From Craterostigma plantagineum (lineage: Eukaryota > Streptophyta > Magnoliopsida > Lamiales > Linderniaceae), in the NCBI GenBank assembly GCA_027422505.1, contig JAPQWV010001369.1:1-64000 (forward strand): 64,000 nucleotides of DNA, read 5' to 3'. How positions within the stretch are numbered: position 1 is the stretch's first letter; each line of letters opens with the position of its first letter. The notes under the pieces were generated by a model. The model did not search any database. It was not told where the DNA came from and saw only the letters and a program-made list of their open reading frames with translations. The translations under genes and the position numbers were made by a program. Below, in pieces: positions 11,349-21,459 of the stretch.

Positions 11349-12154
11349 ATGAGGATGGGCCAGCGTCGTGTAAATGGTTGGCTGGGATCCATCTGTCCAG
11401 ACTGTCGAGGTTCCTGGGTCTTCGACCCAAGCGGTACATTGTCGAGTGGCATCGGCGGTGACAAGGGAGACGTTTTTCGTGTCTTTTGCTTATGGGAAGT
11501 CCAGGAGGGAGGAGAGATTTCCGTAATGGATGAGTTGATTAACCTGTCTGCAGCTCGTGTGGCGGATGCATGGATATTCCCGGGGGACTTCAATGCTATA
11601 TTGCACACGGCTGAGGGACGTGGGGGATCGCCCTTTGCGAAGGATATGGAGGATTTTCAGTCATGCTCAGTGGGTGCAGATTTGTTGACGATACCTACAC
11701 TGGGCCAGGAGTTCACGTGGTATAATCAACAACATGCTGATGCGGGAGTCTGGCGTCGATTAGATCGTATAGTGGGAAATCCTCAGTGGATCGCCAGGTT
11801 TACGTATTTGTTTTGTCGTTGCGGCCTTTCTGCAACCCAGACCACTCGCCGGTCCTAACGTCTCGACAACGTAAAGCGAACTTTCGTTTCTGTAACTTCT
11901 TGACGAAGATCCATCTTTCTTGGCCACGGTACAGAAGGTCTGAAATTCTCTTCTTAGTGGTTTTCCTATGTTTGTTTCGATAAGGCGGCTGAAGATGTTG
12001 AAGCCGTTATTTCTACGGTTACGAAGTGCGAAGGGGGACTTGACGGCGAATGTAATGGAGGCGAAGCACGTTCTTGATATTGCACGGGATTTTGCTTCAA
12101 GGTTTCCCAACGAGGACACCTTTTATGAGCTGGAACGGGTTTGTCAGGCGCTAT
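11349..12154 (+). pseudogene. LINE-1 segment: ORF2 endonuclease (EEP) domain
   Basis: The frame through 11858 includes FPGDFNAILHTAEGRGG, the catalytic GDFN block of the AP-endonuclease-like domain that nicks target DNA in L1-type LINEs. FTWYNQQ and WRRLDRIVGN follow. The frame breaks near 11850 and the C-terminal part continues in others. Upstream is LTR-b; downstream the LINE is cut at 12154 by gypsy-A, with target duplication GCTAT. Confidence 0.88.
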
Positions 12155-13289
12155 TGTGACGACCCTCGTTTTCTGATTAAGGTTAGTGACGGATTTTCGC
12201 ACGCGGAAGACCCGTCTAATAAAAACTTTTTCCTAAAAGATAATATAATATAATAAAATATCATTTTACATAGTAGTATCTGTACAACGGGCGTAGCCCC
12301 AAAAATGTCAAAAGAACAAAAACCCTATTATCGCTCCACAGGTGTAGCACCCGGGTTCCCCGTAAGTATTTAGGGCCAATAAATTAGCAAAATGCTACTT
12401 CGTGATTTATGTGCATTTAGGTGAATTATGCGCATTAACGTGACTTATGTGCATTATGCGACTTATGTGCTACTAATTTCGGGCCTATATGATTTTATAC
12501 GTACATGATTATCGACTTCATAAGTGCCTTATGTGATTTTCGTGGATTCCGTGAGATAATTATATGACTAGAGGTTAATTTTCGTGCACGCTCCACGCCT
12601 ACGAGACTTTACGAACGTCCGTGAGTATATGCAACGACCTAAGTGATTAGGGTAAATTAATTTAGGTGGGAAATTTTGAAGTTTGGGCCAAGAGAAATTG
12701 AATAATATAGTTGGGCCCAAACATGCTAACTTAGGCCCAAATTATATTTAACCAAGCCTTAGAAACAAGGCTCCCTAAATTAAGGAAATCCCAGCCTTGA
12801 AGTCCCTCACTACGTCTCCTCTTCATTAAAATATCTACCTCACTACCTAAACTCCCTAACCTCACCAAGAAACCACGAAATTGAAAGGAGAAGGAAAGGG
12901 AGCCGAGAGGGATTTCACTCAAAGAACACGCCAACTAGACTGAAGATTGAAGCTAGTAAGTGAAGTATCACCCTTACAACTCTTATAATTTCGTAATTTA
13001 AGTTGCCTAAGTGTTTAGCTTCGAAAGTTTATGGAAGAACCGAGAAATTAGGGCATAAGATTGACGGGGAAGAACCTTAGTTGAGGGGTAGATACGTACT
13101 TAAGGCTACATTTTCTAACCTTGGTTTAGCACCTTCAGCTTTATAATAACGTGTTTAGGAGTAATTAAGGTACAAAAATTAGGGCTAATCTTACATTTTA
13201 TTAAGCTCGAATTTTAGGGTTTATAAGTTCATACCCACCGTTAAACGTGTTCTTGAGAAAAATAGCTTGTAATCTTTAGAGATAGTATA

Positions 13290-13930
13290 TTGCGAATCGT
13301 AAGTGTTGTGGGGACACTTTGCGAATCCATGGAGAATTGCGAGGCCACTTCGCGAGTCCCACCAAGTTTGCGGATCCATGCAAGGGATAAAGGGGAAAGC
13401 TTTTGCGGGTCTAACTTTGCGAACCGTAAGCCACTTTGCGAACTCAAACTGGCAAGCCATAAATTAGCGGACTCATGATGTTTTACGGGTCGTGGCCATC
13501 TTGCGAATCCATGCTTTTGCGGGCCCATGCACTTTGCGAACTCGGTAAAATGTCGCGAATTGGGGACGTTTCGCGGGTTCAACCAGGGTTTGCGAATCCA
13601 TGATGGTTCGCGAACTCGAAACTTTGCGGGTCCAAGGTTTGCGTGTCCCCAAAGGTCGCGAAATCACCTCTCAAACTCGCCACCTTTGCGGGCCGAACAA
13701 GGGTTCGTAAACTTGTTCGTTTGCGGGTCCATACACTTCGCGGGTTGAAGAGCTTTGCGAACCCCAAGCGGTTAGGAACTTTGCGACTCCATTTTGCGGG
13801 TTCATGCACTTTTGCGAACCCCAAGCCATTTTGCGAATCCTCATGCACTTTGCGGGTCCTATGAGGATGGCGAATCGAGTTTTACGAATCCAATGGTTTG
13901 CGAACTCAAACACTTCGCAAATTAAATTCG
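13290..13930 (+). repeat. Array of TTGCGAATCCATG / TTTGCGGGTCC words in LTR-c
   Basis: Some 0.64 kb of alternating TTTGCGAATCC, TTGCGAACTC and TTTGCGGGTCCA words with irregular spacing. It produces many overlapping spurious ORFs on both strands. Confidence 0.85.
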
Positions 13931-14390
13931 CGAATTGAACCCCCTTGGATTAAAACGATTTAAGTTATAAAAAAAAAATGTTATAGTAAGTGGCTGTCAC
14001 GATTTAATAAGAAAAATGTTCCAATTCCAATGAGCATAGGCTCTTTCAACGCCCGATCATAATTGGCCTATCGGTGTCCTTAGGGCCAATTTTCGGTATA
14101 GGTAGACGTTGCATTCGATAGAATTTTGGAACGAAAATTATATAGTTGATTTAAAATAATTTATGGACTGACTTTATAGTCTTGGCAGGTTTAAAGGGTG
14201 AAATTTTAGGAATTTCACTAGACCGGCTAGCAAATAGTTTAAAGTCGAAAATTAGGTTCATGACTTAAAATAATTCGAGTACTTAGCTAGCTTAATTAAT
14301 TAATAGCTTACTAATACGAATGCTTTGGTGCCTAAGGTCGGGACTTAGGAAATTCGCCAGGGCAGGTAGCAGTTAGTCTACGGACGCCAG

Positions 14391-15206
14391 GTAAGTAGAA
14401 ATCCAACTACGACACACAACTTGTGTTACGTGCCTAAATTGCGTGATTACGTGCCTACGTGGTTTTATGAATTTCGTAAATTGATTGAAGTATTTAAATG
14501 TGGTAAGTCTATGTTGCATTTACCTGCATCTGCATATGCATACTCACGTGCACACACGAACTCGTGAGGGAGGGTCGTGGGGTTGCGTGTGCATACTATT
14601 ATGTCGCTTGTACGCGACTAAGACCCGCCGATATAGGCCGGTGTGTCGACTCGTAGTTGAGTCATGGACGACTTCTATGGCACCCTATATGGCGTACGAC
14701 GCCGATTATTATTGAGGCATGAGGAGCGACCCAGGAAGGAGCGACCTAGCTATGCTAGCGTAGGCTAACTGGCGTAGGCAACTGACCTATTTGCGGAAGG
14801 AGCGACCTGGAAGGAGCGACCTAGGGGGAATCCTAGCGTAGACTACCAGCGTGGGCTACCGTATGACAGAGGGGACGACCTGGGAGGGTGCGACCTAGGG
14901 AGACCTAGCGTAGGCTACCCAGCGTGGGTCGCTGTCACGATCCTATTGAGGACATTTGAGCTCTTAGTGGTGCATAGTAAGTGCGTCGCGGGCCCCGAGT
15001 GACATTAGTCTGAGTACATTGATACGAGTGTTATATGCATCGGCGCGGATTGCCTTTGCGAGTGTTATAGGCATCGGCGCGGATTGCCTTTGCGAGTGTT
15101 ATATGCATCGACGCGGATTGTCGTTGCGGGGGAGTGTCACATGCATACATGCATGATTTCTGCTTACTGAGCCTCGGTGGCTCATTCCTTATGTTGTGTG
15201 TTGTAG
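14391..15206 (+). other. Putative intron within LTR-c
   Basis: Donor GGACGCCAG|GTAAGTAG and acceptor TTGTGTGTTGTAG|GCACC, 816 nt apart. CTTACTGAGCC with a TGAGCC/GGCTCA hairpin lies about 40 nt upstream of the acceptor. The block also holds recurring GGAGCGACCTAG and AGCGTAGGCTAC words (14710-14930). Confidence 0.45.
15025..15128 (+). repeat. Three tandem copies of a 34-bp unit in LTR-c
   Basis: Units start at 15025, 15059 and 15093 and read CGAGTGTTATATGCATCGGC followed by GCGGATTGCCTTTG. A single related copy is present at the same place in LTR-a (6915) and LTR-b (10938). Confidence 0.85.
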
Positions 15207-15636
15207 GCACCGACGACCACGGTGATCGTGTTGAAAGACAAGGCCAATCTTTTCGAGCTTCGCGCTGCTTTTGGGGTGGACGTGTGTGTGTGGATGACGA
15301 CCTGTGAGGCCGGGCGCATAGGAGCTTTTGCTGTGCCGACACACCTTCGTCGTTGTAGTTAAACCATGTCTGCAACCTAATGTTCGACATGCATTCTTTT
15401 GTCTTGTATAGAACGATGTTCCATTCCATAAATGAAAAATGAAAATTTGTACGCGTTTTCGGTGCACTTCTTTATATACAAACTCGCTAGGCACGTAGAA
15501 TGCGCTAGAATAGGCGGTTAGGAAGTCGGGTCGCGACAACAGGTCTTCATCCATGTACCGCCCTGCCCTCAAAAGTCAGTGGAGCACCACCACCAGCCGC
15601 CTCAGTCTTGACGCGCATCGGCGTCAGACTCAGTAC

Positions 15637-16321
15637 CTACAACACGTAAACACTGAGCGATTCGCCCAGTAGGTGAATAAAAATGCATGTATGCATGTGA
15701 ACGCTCATTCCCGATCCCAATATCTCACATGCAATGTTCACTCTTTCTTTTTCCACAATCCTATCTCAATTCACACAACACAGGGCCCTACATCAGACTC
15801 GACACCTCGCGCGCCCATAATAATAACATACGGAAGCTTACACTAGCAGCGTTTTGACGATCACGCAACTGCCGTGCTAGGTCGCTCTTCCGTAAGCGGT
15901 AGCCTACGCCGACAGCGTTTTGACGATCACGCAACTGCCCTGTCAGCTCGCTCCTTCCACTAAAAATACAATCACGACGGTTTTGCACCTCGGGACGTTC
16001 ACGCCCGAGTAGACAGATCGATCACGCCTGTCTGCCGTCAGGTGTCATACGATACCAACCTCGACTCCTCAACGAGTCAACAACAAAAATCACAAACATC
16101 CCCCCGCTCGTCAATATCTCAAATCAACCGTTTCAATACGGTGTAAATATTTACCCCTGTGATATGATATGCATATGCCATGCATATAAACGTGATAACA
16201 TAAAAACATATTTTCACGTGAGACGTACGTAAAACACGTAAAACAAGCAATTCATTTAATCACGTAGAAGCACATAAGATCAGATATGTGTTTACGCATT
16301 GTAGATGAATAATTCACCTAC
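15637..16321 (-). other. Putative intron within the gypsy-A 3' LTR
   Basis: Sense-strand donor GGAAGACAG|GTAGGTG (first intron base 16321) and acceptor TACGTGTTGTAG|GTACTG (last base 15637), 685 nt. A CTGGGC...GCTCAG hairpin lies upstream of the acceptor. The matching 5' LTR keeps the donor (22031-22032) but has lost the acceptor region by deletion. Confidence 0.42.
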
Positions 16322-16851
16322 CTGTCTTCCTGATAAAATCTGTCGACAATCCTGGTGAATTCCCTACAGTTTGAATATCTTATGTTGAAAGTGCGTGGTT
16401 TTGGGTTGATGAGGGTTTTCGCAAGTTCTTATGCTATTCAAGGTTTTCGTGGTTTGATGTGGGGATAAATATGTTTGTCATGTCAATAGGTTGGAAAGTG
16501 AGATGATGATAAAGATGTAGGTGACGTATTTTTCCTTTGGGTTTAAGTAAACCTTGAACTTATCATATAATGACTTATCATATAATAAATATTTTCCTAT
16601 AATTTGGGCCTTAGAATACTTAAACTTGGGCCTAAGTCTCAAATTCTCTTTTAAATATAGCCCAACTAATTTGTCCCAAAAATTGCATAAATTGTATTTA
16701 ATTCTTTGGATCAATTTTGAATAAATCTGAAATTACTAACATTTATATTTTTACTGCATAACTTTAAATTCTGTTAACAAAGTTCCTAATCTGGAAAATA
16801 ATTACACAGGTAACTACAGCAAAATCCCGTATTAATTTTACCGGTATTACA

Positions 16852-16890
16852 TCCTCCCCCATTAAAAGAATTTCGTCCCCGAAATTACGC
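16852..16890 (-). promoter_or_regulatory. Gypsy-A polypurine tract
   Basis: The minus strand reads TTAATGGGGGAGGA directly before the LTR start TGTAATACC. This is the plus-strand primer position in LTR retrotransposons. Confidence 0.85.
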
Positions 16891-18349
16891 CGACTGGAAC
16901 AACTCGGGATAACGTACTCTCATATCATCTCACGTTCCCAAGTGGCTTCCTCAACTGATTGATTCCGCCACAAAACCTTAACCAACGAAATAACCTTATT
17001 CCGAAGTTGTTTCAGCTCATACATCAAAATCTCTACAGGCTTCTCTTCGTAGCTCAAATCAGGATTGAGCTGTTGATAAAGAAGCTCGTTCTGGATCACA
17101 TGACTTGGGTCCACGACGTATTTTCGTAATGTTGAAACGTGGAATACGTCGTGAACTTGCGCTAATGAGGCCGGCAACTCTAGTTGATACGCAACTTCGC
17201 CTATTCTTTTGATAATTCTATATGGGCCTATGCATCTAGGACTCAAGTTACCCTTTGTTCCAAAGCGCTTCACTCCTTTCATCGGGGAAATCTTCAGGAA
17301 CACTTGATCATCATCTGCAAATTCCAAAGGCCACCGTCGATGATCTGCGTAACTTTTCTGACGACTCTGTACGGTTCGCATCCTTTCCCGAATCTTCGTC
17401 ACAGCTTCTGTCATTTCTCGGATCATATCAGGTCCTAACAGTGTTCGCTCACCGATTTCATCCCAATGGACTTGGGATCGGCATTTGCGCCCGTATAACG
17501 CTTCGTATGGTGCCATGCCGGTTGTAGCATGGAAACTGTTGTTGTATGAAAACTCTATGAGCGGCAAATACTTACTCCAGTTTCCTTTGAAATCGTGCAC
17601 ACATGCCCGTAGCATATCCTTGAGAGTCTGAATCGTTCGTTCAGACTGCCCGTCGGTCTGGGGATGGTAAGCAGTACTGAACGAGAGCTTGGTACCCATT
17701 GCTTTCTGCAAGCTCTGCCATAAGTTCGATAAAAATCTCGAATCTCGATCCAAGACGATAGAGGTTGGAATTCCATGGAGCCGGATGATTTCCTGAATAT
17801 ACAATTCAGCATAGCGCTCCATGGAAAACGTAGAGCTGATAGGAAGAAAGTGCGCTGATTTAGTTAGGCGATTGACAATCACCTAAATAGCATCGTGGCC
17901 TTTCGTCGTTTTGGGTAAACCTACGACGAAATCCATCGTAATATTATCCCATTTCCATTCTGGAATGGGTAGAGGCTGTTGGGTTCCACCGGGTCGCTGG
18001 TGTTCCGCTTTAATCAATTGGCAGGTCATACATCGATTCACAAATGCAGCAATGTCTTTCTTCATTCCTGGCCACCAGTACGTTACTCGCAAGTCTGATA
18101 CATCTTCGTGGCTCCTGGGTGTACCGAATATGTGGTCACGTGTGCTTCCTTCATTATCGTTTGTTGTAGCTCCACATTGTCAGGTACATAAAGACGATTC
18201 CTGTATAATAAAGCTCCATCATCTCGTATTTTAAAATTCTCAGGTAATGCATCTTTCATTTTTAGATAGAGTTCATCTTCCTCTTGTGTCTTCCTGATCC
18301 GTTCTAGCAGCGTGGGTTGAAGGGTTAACACATCTAGTTTTGCTTCCAC
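16889..18349 (-). pseudogene. Gypsy-A integrase with chromodomain (broken)
   Basis: 18083-18349 carries the HH half of the zinc finger (EAHVTTYSVHPG) and 17883-18092 the CC half ([13 protein letters not shown]) and first core Asp ([10 protein letters not shown]). A stop at 17880-17882 (Trp to TAG in context) separates 16920-17882. That piece has the second Asp (SIVLDRDSRF), the Glu motif ([14 protein letters not shown]) and the GPY-type region. The C-terminal 45 residues (EKPVEILMYELKQLRNK ... SVEEATWERE) form a chromodomain, which in this family steers integration to heterochromatin. A further frameshift lies at 18083-18092. Confidence 0.93.
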
Positions 18350-19640
18350 TTCGCCTAAATTGACTATCTCTATTCCCAGTTGATGTAACTCTGCATTTAC
18401 CGCTTTTCAACTTAGCGCATCTGTGACTACGTTTGCTATGCCCGGATGATAGCTGATAACGCAATCGTAGTCCTTTACTAGTTCTAACCATCGTCGCTGA
18501 CGCATATTCAGTTCCTTCTGAGTGAAGAAATACTTCAAGCTCTTATGGTCTGTGAAGATTTCGCATTTCTCTCCAAAGAGGTAATGTCTCCAGATCTTCA
18601 AAGCGAAGACCATTACTGCCAGTTCCAAGTCGTGGGTCGGATAGTTCTTCTCGTATTCCTTTAACTGCCGTGAAGCATAGGCAATCACCTTTCCGTTCTG
18701 CATCAGCACGCAACCCAAACCACTCTTTGAAGCATCGCTATATACTGCAAATCCTCCGGTTCCCGATGGTATTGTCAATATCGGGTCAGAGGTAAGACGT
18801 TTCTTTAATTCTTGGAAGCTCGGTTCGCATGCTTCGGTCCACTTGAACGGGACGTTCTTCCTCAGTAGGTTGGTCAATGTAGACGCAATACTAGAGAAGT
18901 CCGTTATAAACTTACGGTAGTATCCCGCAAGTCCAAGGAAACTCCGGACCTCGGTAGGAGTAGTAGGTCGTGGCCAGTTATTCACAGCTTCGATCTTACT
19001 CGGGTCCACAGAGATTCCATTACCAGAAATCACATGTCCCAAGAAGGCTACTTGCTCAAGCCAAAATTCGCATTTCTTGAATGTGGCGTAGAGTTGTTTC
19101 TCTCTCAAGATTCCTAAGACGGTTCGTAGATGGCTTTCGTGGTCTCTTATCTTAGAATAGATTAGAATATCGTCGATAAAGACAATAACGAACCGATCGA
19201 GGTAGTCTTTAAAGACTCGGTTCATCAGATCCATAAAAGCAGCTGGGGCATTTGTTAGTCCAAAGGCATGACCAAAAACTCGTAATGGCCGTACCTCGTG
19301 CTGAATGCGGTTTTAGGAACATCTACATCCCTGATCTTCAACTGATGGTATCCCGAATGGAGGTCAATTTTCGAGAATACCGTCGCTCCTTGTAATTGGT
19401 CAAACAGATCATCTATCCTTGGCAGGGGATATTTATTCTTGATCGTGATCTTATTCAATTCTCGGTAGTCGATGCATAGTCGCATCGACCCATCCTTCTT
19501 TTGCACAAAAAGAACGGGTGCGCCCCACGACGAAAAACTCGGCTGAATAAATCCCTTAGATAGTAGATCTTCTAACTGTTATTTCAATTCCTTTAACTCA
19601 TTTTGGTGCTAAACGGTAAGGGGCTTTAGAGATTGGGGCA
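18350..19640 (-). pseudogene. Gypsy-A reverse transcriptase and RNase H (broken)
   Basis: RT N-terminal motifs are at 19255-19506 ([22 protein letters not shown]). The catalytic [10 protein letters not shown] and most of RNase H lie in the 275-residue frame 18407-19234. RNase H acidic residues are visible in [28 protein letters not shown] and NVVTDALS. A single-base deletion at about 19258-19264 breaks the frame within the motif before TNAPAAF; the duplicate at 50600 still has that base. The N-terminal segment 19507-19640 is present here but partly deleted in gypsy-B. Confidence 0.93.
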
Positions 19641-20364
19641 GACCTCGGGATCAGATCTATCGTAAACTGTATTTCTCGATCAGGTGATAACCCCGAGAGA
19701 TCATCGTGAAATACATCGGCGTATTCGTTGACTACAGGTACGTCTTTTAAATTCCTGCTGAGGTAAGTCCTCTGCCTTCACCGCATACACGAGACAAGAC
19801 TCACAACCCAACCTCAAAAGTCGTTGAGTCTTAAGAGCTGATATTCTTGGAATACTATTCTTATCTGATTTACCCGAAAAAGTGAATGCTTCTTCTTCGG
19901 GCAGTTGGAATTTAACGACCTTCTTGTTGCAATCTATGATGGCTCCATATCTTGAAAGCCAATCCATTCCGAAGATGACATCGTAGTCGTTCATCGGGAT
20001 TACAATCAGGTCCGCACTCAAGTTCCTACCCTCAATATTTACGACGCATCATCGCAGTACTTGTTGTATGCGTCGGATCCCCATGAGGTAGAGTAACTAC
20101 ATAGTTGCATTCAGAGGCGATAGGGGATATTCCTACCTTCGCCACGTACTTAGCCGACACAAATGAATGTGTGGCTCCAGAATCAATTAGCACAGAGGTG
20201 GGCACGTTATAGATAGTTAACGTACCCGTCACAACAGAAGAGTTCACCTCGGCCTCCTCATTGGTAAGTGTGAAAACCCGTGCAAGAACCGGTGGAGGTC
20301 GAACTGGTGTTCGGGTCGGGTTCTGGGGCATGTTCTTGTTGCAATTCCTTGCATAGTGCCCCAT
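19641..20364 (-). pseudogene. Gypsy-A protease region (broken)
   Basis: The frame 20032-20364 contains VLIDSGATHSFVSAKY, the retroviral-type aspartic protease active site. 19701-20021 carries VIPMNDYDVIFGMDWLSRYG, the conserved C-terminal part that follows it in plant gypsy elements. The two are out of frame around 20025-20040. Confidence 0.9.
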
Positions 20365-21367
20365 TCTTCCGCATCTGAAACACTATGGGTTTGGGTTGGG
20401 TCTGGGTTGATAACAGGCGCCGAAGTGGTAACGGCCACACTGTCTCCATTGTGGTGCTGGGTTTGGAGGTCTGTTCTGAATATTTACGGGTCCTGGTTCA
20501 GTGTCGGGCGCCAATTCTGTTGACCCTGGCGATTTCCTTGGTTACCTTGGCCTTTGTTGAAAAATTGGCGTTTACGATCACTTCCAGGTCCTTGCTGACT
20601 TTCCCTCATCTTCTTCGCCTCCTGAGCTTCAGAAATCTGAGCCTCAGCCTGCTCAGCTATCATGGCCCTTTCTGCTACTTGGGTAAATTCCATCTGTCGG
20701 GCCCCGAGAGCTTAAGTTGCGATAAAGCTCAGGTTTGAGGCCCGTAATGAACTTCGTCACCTTGAGTAGATTTGTTGCCACAATGTGAGGAGCGAAACGG
20801 GACAGCTCCTCGAATCGGCGGATATATTGAGTTACAGGCATTCCTCCTTGCCTGAGATTCATAAAGCATCCGTCATTCCTGTTCATGGGCAGTAAAATAT
20901 TTTTCGTGGAACAATTCTCTAAATCGTTCCCACGACATATTCAACGGATCTTCTAGGACTTTAACGGTATCCCACCAGAATCGGGCGTTTCCTCTGAGCA
21001 TGGAAACGGCGCACATGACCTTTTCATTCTCAGGCACACGACTATATATGAACATATCTTCTATGGTGTGCAGCCAATCTTCAGCCACTGCTGGGTCCGT
21101 AGCATCAGCAAAGGTTGGGGGATCCATTTTTCGAAAACGCTTCCCGATAATTTCTACACGTGCAGGCTGCGGGGAGGGACGATGTTCAGACAAGCTATGG
21201 TGATGAAATAGCTCGTCGATGTGATCTGATTGGCGATTGATATGATCAGACTGACGATGAAGTAATTCAGTCAGTCGTAGGATAGTAGAGTCCCTTTCAG
21301 GGGGAGGGGAATTCGGTTCAGCCCTACGGCTAGATTCACCCACATGCTCACTACGTGTCGTAGCCAT
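20258..21367 (-). pseudogene. Gypsy-A Gag (broken)
   Basis: Start Met at 21367. The N-terminal 164 residues include a repeated HRQSDHIN/NRQSDHID stretch and the retrotransposon Gag core (AEDWLHTIEDMF, MLRGNARFWW, WERFRELFHEKYF). Frameshifts at 20873-20886 and 20653-20700 displace LRQGGMPVTQYIRRFEELSR and the basic C-terminal part. The two zinc knuckles near 20330-20450 fall in separate frames. The start is supported by the same Met in gypsy-B and by the position after the leader. Confidence 0.9.
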
Positions 21368-21459
21368 TTTTCAACTATTATCTATAGTAAACCACATAAA
21401 GCACATATCGGATAACACGTAGTAACATAATCAAACATTTAACTTACAGGCCAGGCTGG

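Larger units (their letters stand above)
12343..15538 (+). mobile_element. LTR-c: solo gypsy LTR (3196 bp) nested in the gypsy-A LTR, target duplication ACAGG
   Basis: It starts TGTAGCACCCGGG, ends GGGTCGCGACA and is flanked by ACAGG at 12338-12342 and 15539-15543. The duplicate region at 46313-46318 has the unoccupied site (CTCCACAGGTCTTC). Its termini and internal order match LTR-e (43075-46204) in opposite orientation: TGTAG-ACCC-start, GGCCAATAAATTA block, CGGGTCGYGACA end. It has TGGGCC words and TATATTTAA near 12660-12755, a TTGCGAATCC array, donor, acceptor and a three-copy 34-bp repeat. Confidence 0.93.
12155..16851 (-). repeat. Gypsy-A 3' LTR (about 1.5 kb without the nested LTR-c)
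   Basis: LTR sequence is 12155-12342 plus 15544-16851; LTR-c sits between. The sense-strand start is TGTAATACC at 16851 after the polypurine tract. TGGGCC/GGCCCA promoter words and TATATTTAA lie at about 16600-16670. The right LTR (21460-22562) matches 15751-16851 almost base for base. Confidence 0.9.

Noticed and set aside
13221..13913. Several overlapping ORFs of 60-113 codons on both strands
   Set aside because: They come from the TTGCGAATCC word array, where few stops occur; no domain and no preferred frame.
16478..16714. 78-codon ORF starting MIQRIKYNLC, present in all gypsy LTR copies
   Set aside because: It overlaps the TGGGCC/TATA region of the LTR; repetition is explained by LTR identity and the composition looks non-coding.
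20385..20738. Plus-strand ORF of 117 codons, with similar ones at 29208, 30037, 60434 and 61266
   Set aside because: Antisense shadows of gag, which has the conserved domains on the minus strand.
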